DNA from: Myxocyprinus asiaticus
Taxonomy: Eukaryota > Chordata > Actinopteri > Cypriniformes > Catostomidae
DNA: 64,000 nt
Direction: 5' to 3'
Assembly (NCBI RefSeq): GCF_019703515.2
Contig: NC_059373.1
Span: forward strand, 20,918,281 to 20,982,280
The position numbers and the translations under genes were made by a program. The notes under the pieces were generated by a model. The model searched no databases and was not told the DNA's origin. It saw only the letters and a list, made by a program, of their open reading frames with translations. Positions 32,250 through 45,404 of the stretch are shown one piece after another (position 1 is the stretch's first letter; every line of letters starts with the position of its first letter).

Positions 32250-33463
32250 TATTATCACAAAACACACGTGGAGGACTTAAAATAATATGTGCATGTAGTC
32301 TACTGTTTAAAAATTATTTAAAATGATTACACTTAAGAAATGCATGTATTGGCATTTTCCTCTTAAATATTCTTAGTTCAGTGTATTTGAATACATTTAG
32401 ACTATGTCTAGTATGAATTTATCAATTGTTTTATTACTGTTAATGAATTACTGTTAGTAATAACTTGAAAAAAATAAAATAATATATATATCTTGTTTAC
32501 ATATTTGATTGTATACGAGATCAAATATTTCGGCACCACGGCACCACCAAACTCTGTAAAACTCTGTAAAAAAATAATTCTTATTTCTAAACAGTTTTTC
32601 TAAACACTCTTGACACTCTTAGTCTGCTATTGATTGCAAAAATGAGTAAATGCACAACTAAACAGTTTATTACAGGTACTCCTGCCCCAGAGTCACACAA
32701 TTGGTTGAGCCAGAAGTTGTCACTCAAACTAAGAGAACAAAGTTTTGAAAGCGCTATAGAACCAGTGTTTACATTCATCAGGGGAAATCAACTTACAAAT
32801 GGCTTACTTACTGTAGGCTATTGTCTCTGCAATAAGAGACATTATTTTAACATCGAAAAAAAACTCACACAAGGATGTTGGTTCACATTAACAATATGTA
32901 TTAATATGCATTACCGGTTGGCTCCATACTCTTAGCGCTTAGAACTGAATTCACCCTTAAACCGGAGAGAGTTTGTTTTCGGAGATCAGCCTAATCAAAA
33001 TCAGCTGAGGACGTCAGTGAATTATAACTGACTGAACTGTACGATGTAAACAGAACACGAAGATCCCCTGCACCTTTTGGGTCTCAAAGACTTATTTGAG
33101 GACTTGCTTTCAATAAGACCATGAAGAGGGCACTTTAAGTGGTTTGATGATAGTGGTGAGTGTCATTTAATTTTATATAGATCTCTGCTTGACTGTTTTA
33201 GTAGTTTTAACATGATTGCATGGTAAATTTATCTATCCTCACTGGCGTGGGCTATTTTTGTATGTATTTCGCAGTCTAAACAAAATGATTTCTGTCTGTG
33301 TTACATTCACACTAACGACCATTCAAGGGCTGATGTATTTACTATTTGTTCTTTATTGGACAAGCTTCGACATATGTGTCATTGGCAAGACTTCTGTTAT
33401 CAAATACTGTATGTTTGGTAGTTTGCGACTCTCTGGGTAATGAGCGAATGTTTAGGGGCATGA

Positions 33464-33547
33464 CTCATGAATATTAATTAGAATTAGTATGACGTTGGTT
33501 AACCTGTGTAGAGCTGTAAATCACGTGGTCTAATTAATATTCATGAG
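33464..33547. repeat. Perfect 18-bp inverted repeat (hairpin)
   Basis: CTCATGAATATTAATTAG (33464-33481) and its exact reverse complement (33530-33547) are separated by 48 bp. Both arms are AT-rich, and the stem is longer than chance makes likely. Confidence 0.8.
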
Positions 33548-34208
33548 CTAGCCCAGGGCCCCTGTTCACTTCCACTGTAAGTGCCTCACTGTAACCTTGA
33601 TTTTTGCTTTTTTTAAAGAAAAGAAGGGATGATTTGAAATGATAATTTTTTGGGCAATCAACGTTGTGACAAATGCTGTCGATTGAGCTTCGGAACTTTT
33701 GAGATTAAACGGCGTCTTGTCTTACAGAATGAAATATATGGAATTAAAGGTACAGAAGTAAAGTAAAATGTCGTAGATACGATAAACTAACAAGAAACTA
33801 TGACTCAAACCACAGGTGGAGAGTTTTATTTCCAGCCACAGAACTTTTCAATGCTGTTTGCAAATGTTCGTTGGAACTGTGATTTCGGGAAACACCAGAT
33901 TGTTGAACTGGAACTTTTGACTATAGTTGGCTAATGATGCTTTTGGGAAACACTCCCCTGATGGTTTCAATAGCCAGAAGGAATTTTTTTTTATTAAATC
34001 TCTTTTTCAGTAGAAGCAATAGGGTAATGATTGTTTGTGTGTGTGCGTGCTTGAGTGAAAGAGAGATTATGTTCTATCTTTTCTATCAGTAAAAGGAACT
34101 TTGGGAATCTAAAATTTATATTTCCTATTGACACGCTAATGCAGAAGACATAAACATTTTCTATTGACACACTAAAGCAAAAGACATAAAATAACTATCT
34201 TAAAAAAA

Positions 34209-34256
34209 TGATTTTGTGAAACATCTAAAGTGCCTAAGACTTTTGCACAGTACTGC
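34209..34256 (-). mobile_element. Tc1-type MITE end fragment
   Basis: On the minus strand it reads 'agtactgtgcaaaagtctta' then 'ggcactttagatgtttcac', a phrase familiar from Tc1-type fish MITE ends. No partner is visible. Confidence 0.5.
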
Positions 34257-35689
34257 ATGTATATGTATATATAATTTTATAGATGATAACTGCATCATGT
34301 AAACAAGCAAAAAAGGCAAGGTCCTGTGACAAATTGTATTGCTATATTATTATTGGCATGCTGTGTACAATATTGCATACTATTTTTTAATGCACTACTA
34401 TTTCTTAAACAACCAATCATTAAGAAATGTACCAATAATTTAGAAACAAAATATGATTACAGATACAACATTTCCAGATTTATTTATTTTTTTTCAAAAA
34501 GGATAGCTACATACCATCTTGATGTTGTACAACATAGCAAGGTCATGTGACAACAATATGTATTGCTGCATACTGCATACTGCATACTTTAATACATTAC
34601 TCTTTTAGACCATATGCAGCACATAATATGTAATGTGTAGTATGCAGTAGTTAGTGTGTTAGTATTCCATTCCAAACATATTCAGAGAACTGGAAGGGTT
34701 AATTATGCCAGTATTTTACTAATAAATACAGTATATATATATATAATAATATATATATAACTTATTTTTATTACTATTAATTCTAACAAAATAGTAATTT
34801 TAATATTACTAAACTTTATTAATTATATTAAAATTGCTATTTGTTTACACTGTTAAAGATGACCCATATGTTGCCTTTTTACCTACACTTTTATATGCAA
34901 TTCAGAGACATTAAAAATAAATAAAAATTCAACAAAATAAAAATAAAGGTAAAAGTCCTATAGAAATAACAAAAATGACACTGTGAAAAGTGGTCTTGGA
35001 AATTATTATTTTTTTTTTCTTTCTGCAGAATAAACTTCTTAAGTGATTCCAAACTTGGTTTCAAACACAAATCTAACCATTCACATATTTTTAGCCATCC
35101 AATAAAACTGTTTTAGTAAAAAGGGGGATTGAAAAAGATTGGTGTTGTCTGTTACTAAAGACTGTACTTTACTGTTACTGTAGACTGCATAATCTAGAGA
35201 GCAACGGAACTGCATCTCTGTACATATCGTAAATGGGTCATTCCTACAATTCGGTGACATTCATCTTGAAACTTTTGAAAAATAAAACATACTTTTACAA
35301 GTTTCTTCATGTTTCATCATTACAAGGACATATTATAGATTGTATTAATCATACTGGTCAAGCTAAATTACTAAAAAATTCAGATGTCCATCCAGTTAAA
35401 TGGGCAGCATCAGGGTGGACAATAACAGGGTGGCTATTCAGTGGATAAATTAGATTGATATCTAGAAAACATATTTGTTAACTAATATTTATGATTTTAT
35501 TTCTGTTAACATAAATACTGTATATTGACATTTTAAAATTATATTAATTTCCCATATATCTTCCCATAATAGTGTGGACATTTTATGCTTGACCACATTT
35601 GACTAACACCACAAAATAAAGGAAAACATAAATAAAACAATAGAGTTATAAACTTCAAATAACTCAAAGTAATTTTGCAGAATGGCTGA

Positions 35690-36250
35690 TGTCTATGGAG
35701 CTAAATTCATGACTAAAGTCTTTGACTCATAAAAGCATGTCAAATTGCTCTAATTGAGAAAATAAATGCATTGGATTATCAGTGCTTGCATTTAAATGCA
35801 TTGAATTTACAGTGCTTGCATTTAAATGCGATGCATTTACAGTACTTGCATTTTGGGAGGCTGAAATTTAACATGGTTGTATTTTTATGCATTGAATATT
35901 TCATTTGTAAACATTTCACAACTAATTTCATTATTAAAAATTAAACAATAAATATTCACTTTCCAAAGTTCGTTTCCAAAATATTCAATTCATTTGAAAA
36001 TACAGTCTAGATTTTTTGACAGGTAAAATTCAGACAAAATTCGCTTCCTCAAATTCAGTGGTTCAAATTCGGTTGGAAATTCAACCTTTCACATCCGGGA
36101 ACTGCAGGAAAAGCAGCAGAGTACCTATGAACAATCTCCATCTGGTGCTATTCGTTCTCACCAGTAGTTGTGCAATGCGATTGGGTGTTGACTGCTGAAG
36201 ACCAAAGCTACTGCTAGAGAGAACAGCCATGTACGTTTTGAGTTTGTTTT
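35690..36250 (+). repeat. Left inner arm of the long inverted repeat
   Basis: Pairs with 41335-41935. Shared phrases include 'gagctaaattcatgactaaag', 'ggaggctgaaatttaacatg' and 'gactgctgaagaccaaagct'. Identity is high but with several indels, so the arms have diverged since insertion. Confidence 0.85.
35762..35862 (+). repeat. 30-bp minisatellite in the left arm, about three units
   Basis: The unit 'cagtgcttgcatttaaatgc' plus 'attgaattta' is repeated. The right arm carries about four units, so copy number differs between arms. Confidence 0.85.
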
Positions 36251-39163
36251 CGAATTTGAAAAGAAATTAGCAAGAAAAGAAAAGAAAATAATATATTACA
36301 ATAAAAATTATAAATGAATGAATGAAAAATGTATTAGGCCTAAATCAATAAACAATAGGCCTACCTTTGTGCACGAGCTGGTACAAAGTGGCCGCATGAT
36401 ATAGTATTAAATTCAGAAGGAATGATGTTGTTGTCATACTGTATCTATGGGGAAATTTTCTATCTTGGCGTGTCTTCTACGTTCCTTCTCTTTACAAACT
36501 CTCATCTTCTCTGACACTGAAGGGCGCTGTCACGTGCACATTGTTATGCATTGATGATCAGTTTGGGCGCAAAGCGCAGATTTCCACTTAATCAGTTCAA
36601 GTTTGTACCTTATACCCTATGTTAGTGCTTCCACCGCCCTGTTGAGCACATGAAATAGGCCTGCCAACACATTAACCTATTTATACATTTTATATAGTCT
36701 TCACAGACCCTAGAAGCTTGCACCCACAGATGATAAATGAAACATTGCAAGCACACATTTGATGAACAAAGCAGTGATTGTGTAAAAACAGTAGATCGTA
36801 ACGTCCAGCACAAAAATTATGACAAAACTTTGTATTTAATTATGTAGTTAATTAGTTTGATTATTTAAGAAAATAATTTTGAATATTTCTCAGCGAGCTA
36901 AATTACAAGTATTTATAAAATTATGCACAAATCTATGAATGAGCGACACTATACGGTCAGATTTCAGCACTTCACAGTGGACAGCAAAGAAGCACTTAAA
37001 AGTGCGTCATGCGTTCGTGTTAAGTGCAGGTTTGGGAAACGCACATGAAAAAGGAAAGAACATTCGCAACTTCACATGTAGAGATGCTCTTAAGAGCTAA
37101 GACCCATAGTTATTGTAAAAGCACGCAGCCTTTGTTTCTCATGATCAATGCACTTGGCTGGGAGTGCTCTCCGTTTCAGTTTTAAGTGCTTAGAAGCAAT
37201 GGCAGCTTAGAAAGAAATGGAATGCAAAGAAAATAGTGCAAAACAACGTACATAAATTAAGAGAAATGTCAAGATATTTTAAGCTCTTGCTCCCTTATTA
37301 CACATGGTCGGCGCATGCATTTTGTGCAGTGTAGGTGGTGCTCGCACTGTGGTTTCAGGGGCAGCCGGTGCCATATTTACAATAAACAAAGAAATCCATT
37401 GTGCCAAGTCACATACACACATAATTGTATTTAATAAAACCAACGTAATTAAACTCAAATTTCGTTATCCAAAGTTGTTTTGGATCCGTTTTACCTCACC
37501 TCAAGGAGAAGTGCCCTGTCAACACTCTTTAATTAAGATGCAGTTGACCACAGATTTTAAACTGGGCTCACTTTGTTTCTTTAACTGTTGCACTTCATAT
37601 AGTAGTTAAATAAAACCAGCAGATAGTCAAAGAATAGAAGTCATTTGAATCATAATTGGTTGTTACATGAGATAAAATAAAAACAGAACTTGTGTTTATT
37701 GTTGATTTGTCTGTCTTTGATTCACCTACGAGAAAACCTGATGCAAATTTAGCATAGCATTTATTTTTATTTGTTATTTATAGTTTCATTAGAATTAATT
37801 GAAATATTTTTGGATATGGTTTATGATTAGCATTGACGACATGTGAAATCAGTTCATTTTACAATTAGGTTTCATTTTGCAGTTTATTTTAACCTGGCAA
37901 ATCTACTTGTGCACTCATATGCTCCCAAACCCTGGCTTTCAAATAATATCTCTTTATGAGATTTTCGAAGGATCATGTAGTTTGGGAATTTTAATGACAT
38001 GTATCTTTTCTTCCATGTTTTCAGCAATCTGATATGAGCCCAGAAAATTGTTGTATGATTGGCTGTGAATAATAAGCCTTTCAATGACTGCTGCAGCGAT
38101 GATATATTTTACCTCATCGCGGCACCTGTTGTGAAGAGCTGTGCATGTGAATGCGGCAGGACATGCGTCCAATGAAGACAGCTTCAAGCTATCGCTGCGC
38201 ATCGCGCACCCGGTGTAGACAAGGAGTGACGCTTCCTGACAGCAACATTGATTATGCCAGACAATTGACCAGAAGTCCGAAAAAGGACTCAAGTAAAAGA
38301 GGATGTGGTCAGCCTTATACTGCTCATATGTGGCTTTTGTTTGTGTGTTGGATGTTAAGCAGCCTTCTTCGATAGAGACAAAATGTGATCAATCGTCTGC
38401 TGAGCGGAACAAAACGATTCGGTGAGAAGCGCAACAAAACCCATTTCAATTCACCAAAACCATATACATTTTATTTATTTGAAATAAAAACAATTGTCCA
38501 ACTACATTTTCTAACAGGAATATGATTATTATCATGAGAGCTATTTTGCGTACGACAAAATGCAGTTTATTTTTATTTGCTAACTATTAGTATATTCTGG
38601 CAGATTTGATTGGGTGGACCAGTGCTGCTTGTCATAGTAACATCATTATATTTGTGCATAACTTTATAAACATTTGTAATTTACCTTCATTTATTCATCC
38701 TAATTAACTACATACATTACATTTAGCTTTACGATAGTTTTGTGCAGAATTATTGTGTATTTCTTTTACACAATCAATGCTTCGTTCATCAGGTGTGCAT
38801 TTATGTGCATTTGTAATGTTTAGTTTTCACAAATTGCTCTGTGGGTCGAGATGAAAGCTTCCAGGATCAGTGAACACAATGGAGGCCATACAGTCCTGCC
38901 AATGACATTAATTGATTATAACTCACCTTGTTTTTGCTTTAGGGACATTCACCAATCGAGAGGTCTGCTCTTTACTCCTAGAGGTGATAACGGTGATAGA
39001 AATGTGGTGCTGCAAAATGCGTGGTGTGGTCAGCACCCTTGGGTGTCAGAAAGGAAGAGGAGACGATGAGAAAAGTCATTGACATTTTTCTGCTCTCTCT
39101 GATTTTATTTTATCTATTCATCCATTTATATATCTATTTTATGCATTATTATTATTATTAACC

Positions 39164-39232
39164 TTGGCTGGGTTTCCCGAAGCACTAAGTAGTACTTAAT
39201 CTCTAAGGTGTGTTTCCCAAAAGCATCGTTGG
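39164..39232 (+). repeat. Left half of the internal inverted pair (MITE-like)
   Basis: 'gctgggtttcccgaagcact', 'agtacttaatctct' and 'gtttcccaaaagcatc' recur inverted at 40671-40760 with an extra about 20 bp in the right half. 'Gggtttcccgaa' and 'cccaaaagcatc' ends are familiar from fish MITEs. Confidence 0.65.
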
Positions 39233-40670
39233 GACATTTAATAAATTTTATTAATATGTTTTGATCATTGGAATGCCATTGTAAACTATTTCAGAGGATA
39301 AAAAAGTGTTGAAAAATGAGATGAAACCAATAGGCAGTCAACGCATGCGACGTAATGGGTCTAAATTTACAAGACATGTAATACATTATAACCTCTTAAC
39401 ATCCGGCCTATTTTTGTGCATGAGCTTGAAAATTACATACCCAAAGTAAAACTCTTCCAGTTCTTGAACCCTTTGGTCTACAAACACAAACTTGGACTCG
39501 TTTGAAAGTATACACTTAGACATTTGTTATTCAAGAGTAAAAATGTATCTTTGTAGTATAAAAACAATTGTTAGAGCTATTCAAATATTTTGAATAGTGA
39601 TCACAAATATTATTTATAAAATACATGTTTTTTTTTTTTTGTTTTTTTTTTTAATGCAAGACAATGCACAGTGCCCCAAAAACACATCTGATACAAAGCC
39701 ATGTCTGATAAAGGTCTGACACAATTTTGAAATCGATATGACCAAAACTCTTTGTTCCAGAATGATTTATGTGAGTGTACTTCCAAAAAAAGGCCACTTG
39801 GAGGTGCCAATAGACCACTTGTAGTAACTCCATAAACCAATTATCAAAGTGGTTCAAAACACACGATTTGTTTATATTTCAATGTAAACAATACCACACA
39901 AACCAAAATATACATGAATATATATATATTTTTTATTATTTGGGAATATATGATAATGCATTCCTTATATATTTATGCATTTTGTAAACAATGTGAAAAG
40001 AACATTGCAATTTAAAATGTTGCAATGGAAATAAACTTATAGATACAGTAAAGATACTTCTGTTAGTTTTTTCCCCATACAAATGCAAATTGACATTCAT
40101 TTTTCAGAGCTTTTGCTCTGCAGTTCACCCAGGGTCTTTAGACACTGCCTCAATCTGGTGAGCCTTGCTCTCTCCGTCTTCGATCATCGTCAGTAAAGCC
40201 TGAATTGAGTTTGGAAAATAATTATGTAACATTCTAAAATAACTTAATTGCATTTTATGACTAAATATTAAGCCTAATATTTGGATATATTAACAGGCCT
40301 ACCAACTCCATTGATAAAAGTGTAATTAATTTGTTTAGGCTAATACATTCATTATAAAGTAACATGGAGCTAAATAGAAAATAAATTTAGTGCTAAAAAT
40401 TGTTACATTTGTGAATGGCAATTATTGTTAAAGTTACAAAAAATTCACTTTTTTTGTGCTTCAGTTCTTGAATACAGTTTTCCCTTGGCACACCCAAAGC
40501 CTTGTGTCTGGCTATGGCTTTCCAATGATCCAAATATATCAATACAAGTTATTAAACATTCCTTATTCTCTGATAAAATGTGTAAATGTGAGAAAGAAAT
40601 ATTTAAGTTGCACTTATGACTTTAGATCAGTTCAAAGCCCTCGTTAATTTACAAAGTTTTTACTTGACTA

Positions 40671-40760
40671 CTTTGATGCTTTTTGGTAAACGTGCCAAAG
40701 AGATTAAGTACTACTTTAGTGATACTAACGTTCTACTTAGTGCCTTGGTAAACCCCAGCC
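40671..40760 (-). repeat. Right half of the internal inverted pair
   Basis: Partner of 39164-39232. The 1.6-kb segment between them may be a separate nested element. No duplication was resolved. Confidence 0.6.
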
Positions 40761-41334
40761 ATGTACAAATAAGTGAAATGAGACAAAAAAGTTTCCAATT
40801 CAGGACTGGTAACCCTACTACATTATACGTAATGCCTACCTACACAGCAATCAGCGCTTCAAACATCTGAGTTATGTAATAACCTGGACAATGTATCGAC
40901 AGTCTTTTTATAAACATTTTTAAAAGACAATGCATTCCACATACTGGTCTGTGCTTCACTACAACATAAATGCATCCGCTCTGCGTGGTCCAGTGGATGT
41001 GAGGGACAATAGGCTATTTCTAAAGCAGACAAATAATATTTCTCTGGCACACGTAGGTTGCAGAACCCATGCATACGCAGAAGAAAGTTGGCATGAAGCC
41101 CTGTCTATAGACCCTACCCTGACTAGTACAGTTTGTGTCACAGGCATTCCTTAGTCCAGCTGCTTAATGAGAGAGAGATAATATGTAGTTGCATTAAAAG
41201 TTGAGCAGCGGTGGATAATTATTCTGTTGCATGGCATTGAGGGGTTGACCAATCAGTGGAAAGGTGTGTTTCATGCCCACCCACATGTGCAAATCAATAT
41301 GTATCTATTTTCTACCCATGAACAATTTTGAGAA

Positions 41335-41935
41335 ACAAACTATCAAATTGTACACGGCTGTTCTATCTACCTCTAGCTTTGGTCTTCAGCAGTCAACACC
41401 TGATCGCATTGCACCAACTACTGGTGAGAACAAATAGCACCAGGTTGTGATTGTGCTTTGGTACTCTGCTGCTTTTCCTGCAGTTCCCTGATGTGGAAGG
41501 TTGAATTTCCAACCGAATTTGAACCACTGAATTTGAGGAAGCAAATTTTAAGCAAAATAGAACGGGCTTAATTTTACCTGTCGAAAATCTAGATTGTATT
41601 TTCAAATGAACTGAATATTTTGGAAACAAACTTATATTTATTATTTAATTTTTAATAATGAATTTAGTTGTGAAATGTTTCCAAATGAAATATTCAATGC
41701 TTAAAAATACAACCATGTTAAATTTCAGCCTCCCAAAATGCAAGCACTGTAAATTCAACGTATTTAAATGCAAGCACTGTAAATTCAACACATTTAAATG
41801 CAAGCACTGTAAATTCAATGCATTTAAATGCAAGCACTGATAATACAATGCATTTATTTTCTCTATTAGAGCAATTCGACATGCTTTTATGCTTCAAAGA
41901 CTTTAGTCATGAATTTAGCTCCATAGATGTCCACC
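41335..41935 (-). repeat. Right inner arm of the long inverted repeat
   Basis: Reverse complement of 35690-36250, carrying about 20 bp of extra sequence near 41555 and an additional minisatellite unit. Confidence 0.85.
41738..41850 (-). repeat. 30-bp minisatellite in the right arm, about four units
   Basis: The plus-strand unit is 'catttaaatgcaagcactgt' plus 'aaattcaaca'. Because 30 is divisible by three, it makes a periodic Cys/Lys-rich open frame that is not a gene. Confidence 0.9.
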
Positions 41936-42399
41936 TCCAGTGTGTGATGTAATTTCATAACATATATCTTCAATATAAGGTCGTAATATCATGACATAAC
42001 AGGGTAGCCAATAAATCAAGGGACACACAAAAAACTTCCACTATCAGTGTTAAAATACACATTTACCAAAAATGAATACATGTTAGTGAGAGAATGTAAC
42101 AATAAACTCTTAACTGTATGTGGGGGGGGGGGATCCAATGATTTAGCATTTATTTTTGTCAAAGATGTTTGACGTGCAGTTTTTGGGACAAGAGGAAGTG
42201 ACACAGTGAAATAGAAAAGGATTTCAGTTATTTAAAATGTAACTTTTAAGCCCACAGAAGTGTGTAACATTATAAAAAATCTTTATTCTTTTTAACAAGT
42301 ACAAGTACAAAATTGTAATCGGGTGAAATTAAATAATATAAATACCACACACACTTGTGATGGGAACTTAAATGTCAACGAATTGTAGGAATGACCCAT

Positions 42400-43590
42400 A
42401 TATACAGGCGTTCCTGCGCGAGACACTGCTTAACATTGAAAAACAGCGTGGACGGATGCAAAAACGTGTTCAGTGTGAACGTCCCCTACTAAACTTAAAA
42501 ACGCTTTAATACAACGACCAGGAATAAGAGAGAAAGGGAGAGGCTTAATATGAAATTAGTTTATTTCTCATTGGATTAGTGTTGTTGTTTTGGCAGTAAA
42601 TAGTATTTATCATAAGGGAAATGTAAGAAAATCATGTTGTGTTTTGACTAAACCTGTACTACTATACTTTTATTTTGAATTAATGCAGTAATGCAGTTTT
42701 TCTTACCCCTCTCTCTCTATTCCTGAACAAGCTCTGACATATGCAATAAAATGCAATGGCATTCATGAATATGTGCGTTTAGTGGTGTTTTAAAATCCCA
42801 ATGGTGGGAAACAATTAACATGCACTCGAATGCTATATGATTATGAAAAATTATCTTGCTTCTGACAGAAAACAAGACAGAAGACGTCCACTGATTGTCA
42901 CTGATCTTTCCCCCAGCTGTTTCTGTCAAGTGTAGCATCAGTGTAAAGCATTATCTGATATCTCACACAACTCACACGAAAGGTGTGTGTGTTTCAGGTC
43001 CATTTCTCTCAATTTGTGAAACATTCTCAGCAGTTTGGGTGTGTGATGCTAAAATCCAGGACAAACGGCATCGCGTATGGATTTCAAAAGGAACGCAATT
43101 TTTTCCCTTAATTACGGGACAATTCCTTATTTTACAGGATGTTTGGCATATTTTGTTAATTAATTTTATCTGATACTGCTTAAGCGTGAAGGTGACTCTC
43201 TCTCTCTCCACTCACTGTCATAAATTCCCTCAGTCGATGACGGTGGTGACAGGGGTTGTCAGGGGCAGGGAATGGCAGAATTCAAGTGATAATGCACCAG
43301 TTACAACAAAGAATCTCCAGTTTCACAAAACAGCATCCAATACAGTTAAAGGGAAACTAACACGACAGTAGATTATGGACTTCTGAAGCAGCTAAACAAG
43401 TGGGTATACCGAGGGTATGTGCAAATATTGATCCTTAGAAGTCATCATACACAAACAGCCCTGTGAAAAAAGTAAGCATATGGCATATACGTGCGTATGG
43501 CCCCGACTACACTGCTGAGTAGGTATACAAATTCCAAAATGCCCAAAATATTAAGATGACTGTATAGGAAATGTTCACTTATCCAAATTT
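42400..43590. other. Intergenic, nothing recognised
   Basis: No gene, tRNA or clear terminal repeat. Open frames at 42895-43173 and 42972-43211 overlap antisense and lack domains. Confidence 0.45.
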
Positions 43591-43979
43591 CAGTAATTCA
43601 CAAGTAAATGTAATCCTGCATTGAGGATAGTGTAAACGTGTGGCTCGCTGTCCTGGGCGAAAGGGGCTCGAGGCTCGAGACTCGACCTGAGCTCGAATAC
43701 CCCCTGGACTTAGATTAGTTATTGATGTATAGATAGGAGGAGAAGGGGAGGTGGAGGGATGCCAGAAGACTCGATGCCACGTAGAGGTAAGTGGCTGTTT
43801 ATATACTCTTACTCTGGCAGTGTGATTGGTAGGATTAATTGATTTGCTCCTCCCAAACCTTGTTAAATGAAACTCCATTTCAGTAGTTTGCAAGTAAATG
43901 TAATCCTGCATTAAGGATAGGGTAAACATGTGTGGCTCGCTGTCCTGAGTGAAAGGGGCTCCAGGCTCAAGACTAGACC
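43591..43979. repeat. Direct repeat, about 98 bp, period 290 bp
   Basis: 43591-43687 and 43881-43979 share 'caagtaaatgtaatcctgca', 'tgtggctcgctgtcctg' and 'gaaaggggctc'. The intervening 190 bp is not repeated elsewhere in the window. It may be a sub-repeat of an unclassified element. Confidence 0.75.
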
Positions 43980-45100
43980 GGAAAGGTGCCAGAAAATGGG
44001 ACAGCAAGCTGTTGTCTACGGAGCCTTTGTATTTGAGATGAGGGGAAGCATTTTACGATGCTGCTTATACCCCCCAATAAGGAGCGTGAAACGATGAAAT
44101 TAATTTGATGGGGGTGGGGCGTTGAGGCGCTTGCTGAGCCCTGTGTGAGGTGGGCAGAGGTACCAAAATATGATTGCAGCCTCACACTAGGGTCCGCTCG
44201 GGGGAAAGGAAACTGGGAGGTGTAGAATAGGTACAGATGGAGAATAATAATAGGCTGAAGCACTGAAGAGACAGTGGCTGTTGCGGCCACATGGAAATGA
44301 GCTCTCTGAGAGCTGAAAAGTGCTAGAGGGATCGTTACACCCAAATGCGGGGGCCGTCCTGGATGGAGGTGTGAATCCTAGCCTCCCGGACTGACCTTAA
44401 GGACCTCCATGCTTGGTGGGTTCGACAGATGGGCCCATGCATCGAACGGGCGAAACCCGAGGGAAGGGGCACAGCGGCCGCTCGAGCAGGTGAGCCCAAC
44501 CTGCGATCGAACGGGGGCCCTTGCTGCATTCGACCGGGAGAGTCCTCCCAAGTTTTGAATGGGAGAGCACACGATACAAATAAACGTGAATAGTTCACTC
44601 TGTGTTCAGACGGGAGAACCCTCGCTGTGGTTTGAATGGGGTAGCCCTTGATGGATTGCGCTGGAGGAATCTGCCATGCCCAAGCGGAGGCGTGAATCCT
44701 AGCCACTCTGGCAGATCGCCACGAGTGTTGGCTTGAGAAGGGAAAAGAAAGCCGAAGAAGGCGAGGATGAACATTGCGTTTAGTGTTTTTGAGGTGTTTG
44801 GAGACATGTAGCCCTGGCGGAGAGTATTTAAGCATTGGATTAGCAGATCGATGGTGAGGGGAAGCCTGGTATAGGTTCTGGTGGGTGGGGATTTGTGGAT
44901 ACATTTAATGAGAAGTGAAATCTGGGGTGGCTTACTGTGGAGGAGTTTTTGCCAAAAATTAATTTATAGAAGAAATGGATACTGCTTAGGTAACCTTTGA
45001 TGGTTCCTGGATGGAGGTTTTTGGATTGATTGAGGTGTGATGCAAAGGAGGATGTGGAGATGCATTGGCGGCTTTTCTTTCATCTGTTCTCAAAAATACA
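43980..45100. repeat. GC-richer unclassified repeat block with internal duplications
   Basis: 'gtgaatcctagcc' phrases occur at 44369-44382 and 44692-44704, and 'gaatggg' with 'gggaga' motifs recur between them. Several minus-strand frames (43973-44344, 44335-44904) stay open because of composition and have no domain I recognise. Probably a diverged transposon. Class unknown. Confidence 0.45.
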
Positions 45101-45404
45101 AATGCGCGTCTAATTTCTTGTAATATATCTTTCCGAGAAGTCTTACAGGTCTACTTCCACAGTGGCTGGTACATCAGCAAAATACACTGTATGAAAAATC
45201 TGCATTTGGCAGGTGTTCATTTGAAACCTTGTTCACCAGGAGTAGGGTGTACGACAAATTCAGAAGGAAATCAAAACAGTGTCATTGACTTCAAGCTTTG
45301 CAATCGCACCCACACTTTCTGTTGGAAAATTATCTCTAGAAAGTTTTAAACGATCATGTGTTGGTGAATGGTGAGGCACCCAGCGAGCCACTTAATTTTT
45401 AACA

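Larger units (their letters stand above)
32252..35232. other. Intergenic, AT-rich, two small repeat traces
   Basis: Contains the hairpin at 33464-33547, a Tc1-MITE end at 34209-34256 ('cctaagacttttgcacagta'), and AT microsatellites near 34736-34760. A phrase at about 33880-33950 ('tttcgggaaacac', 'gcttttgggaaacac') resembles the inverted pair at 39164 and 40760. No gene is supported. Confidence 0.45.
35233..42399. mobile_element. 7.2-kb non-coding element with long compound inverted ends
   Basis: The tips ATGGGTCATTCCTACAATTCG (35233-35253, one base differs later) are exactly inverted at 42379-42399. The next about 430 bp of each arm is poorly conserved or differs. Then about 550 bp (35690-36250) matches the reverse complement of 41335-41935 closely. 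The 5-kb interior has no recognisable domain and holds another inverted pair (39164-39232 and 40671-40760). It is either one large non-autonomous transposon or two opposed copies of a smaller element bracketing other DNA. No target duplication could be read. Confidence 0.65.

Noticed and set aside
41658..41848. Periodic Cys/Lys-rich open frame (KCKHCKFN repeats), like a metal-binding repeat protein
   Set aside because: It is the in-frame translation of a 30-bp minisatellite within the inverted arm. The opposite strand is equally open.
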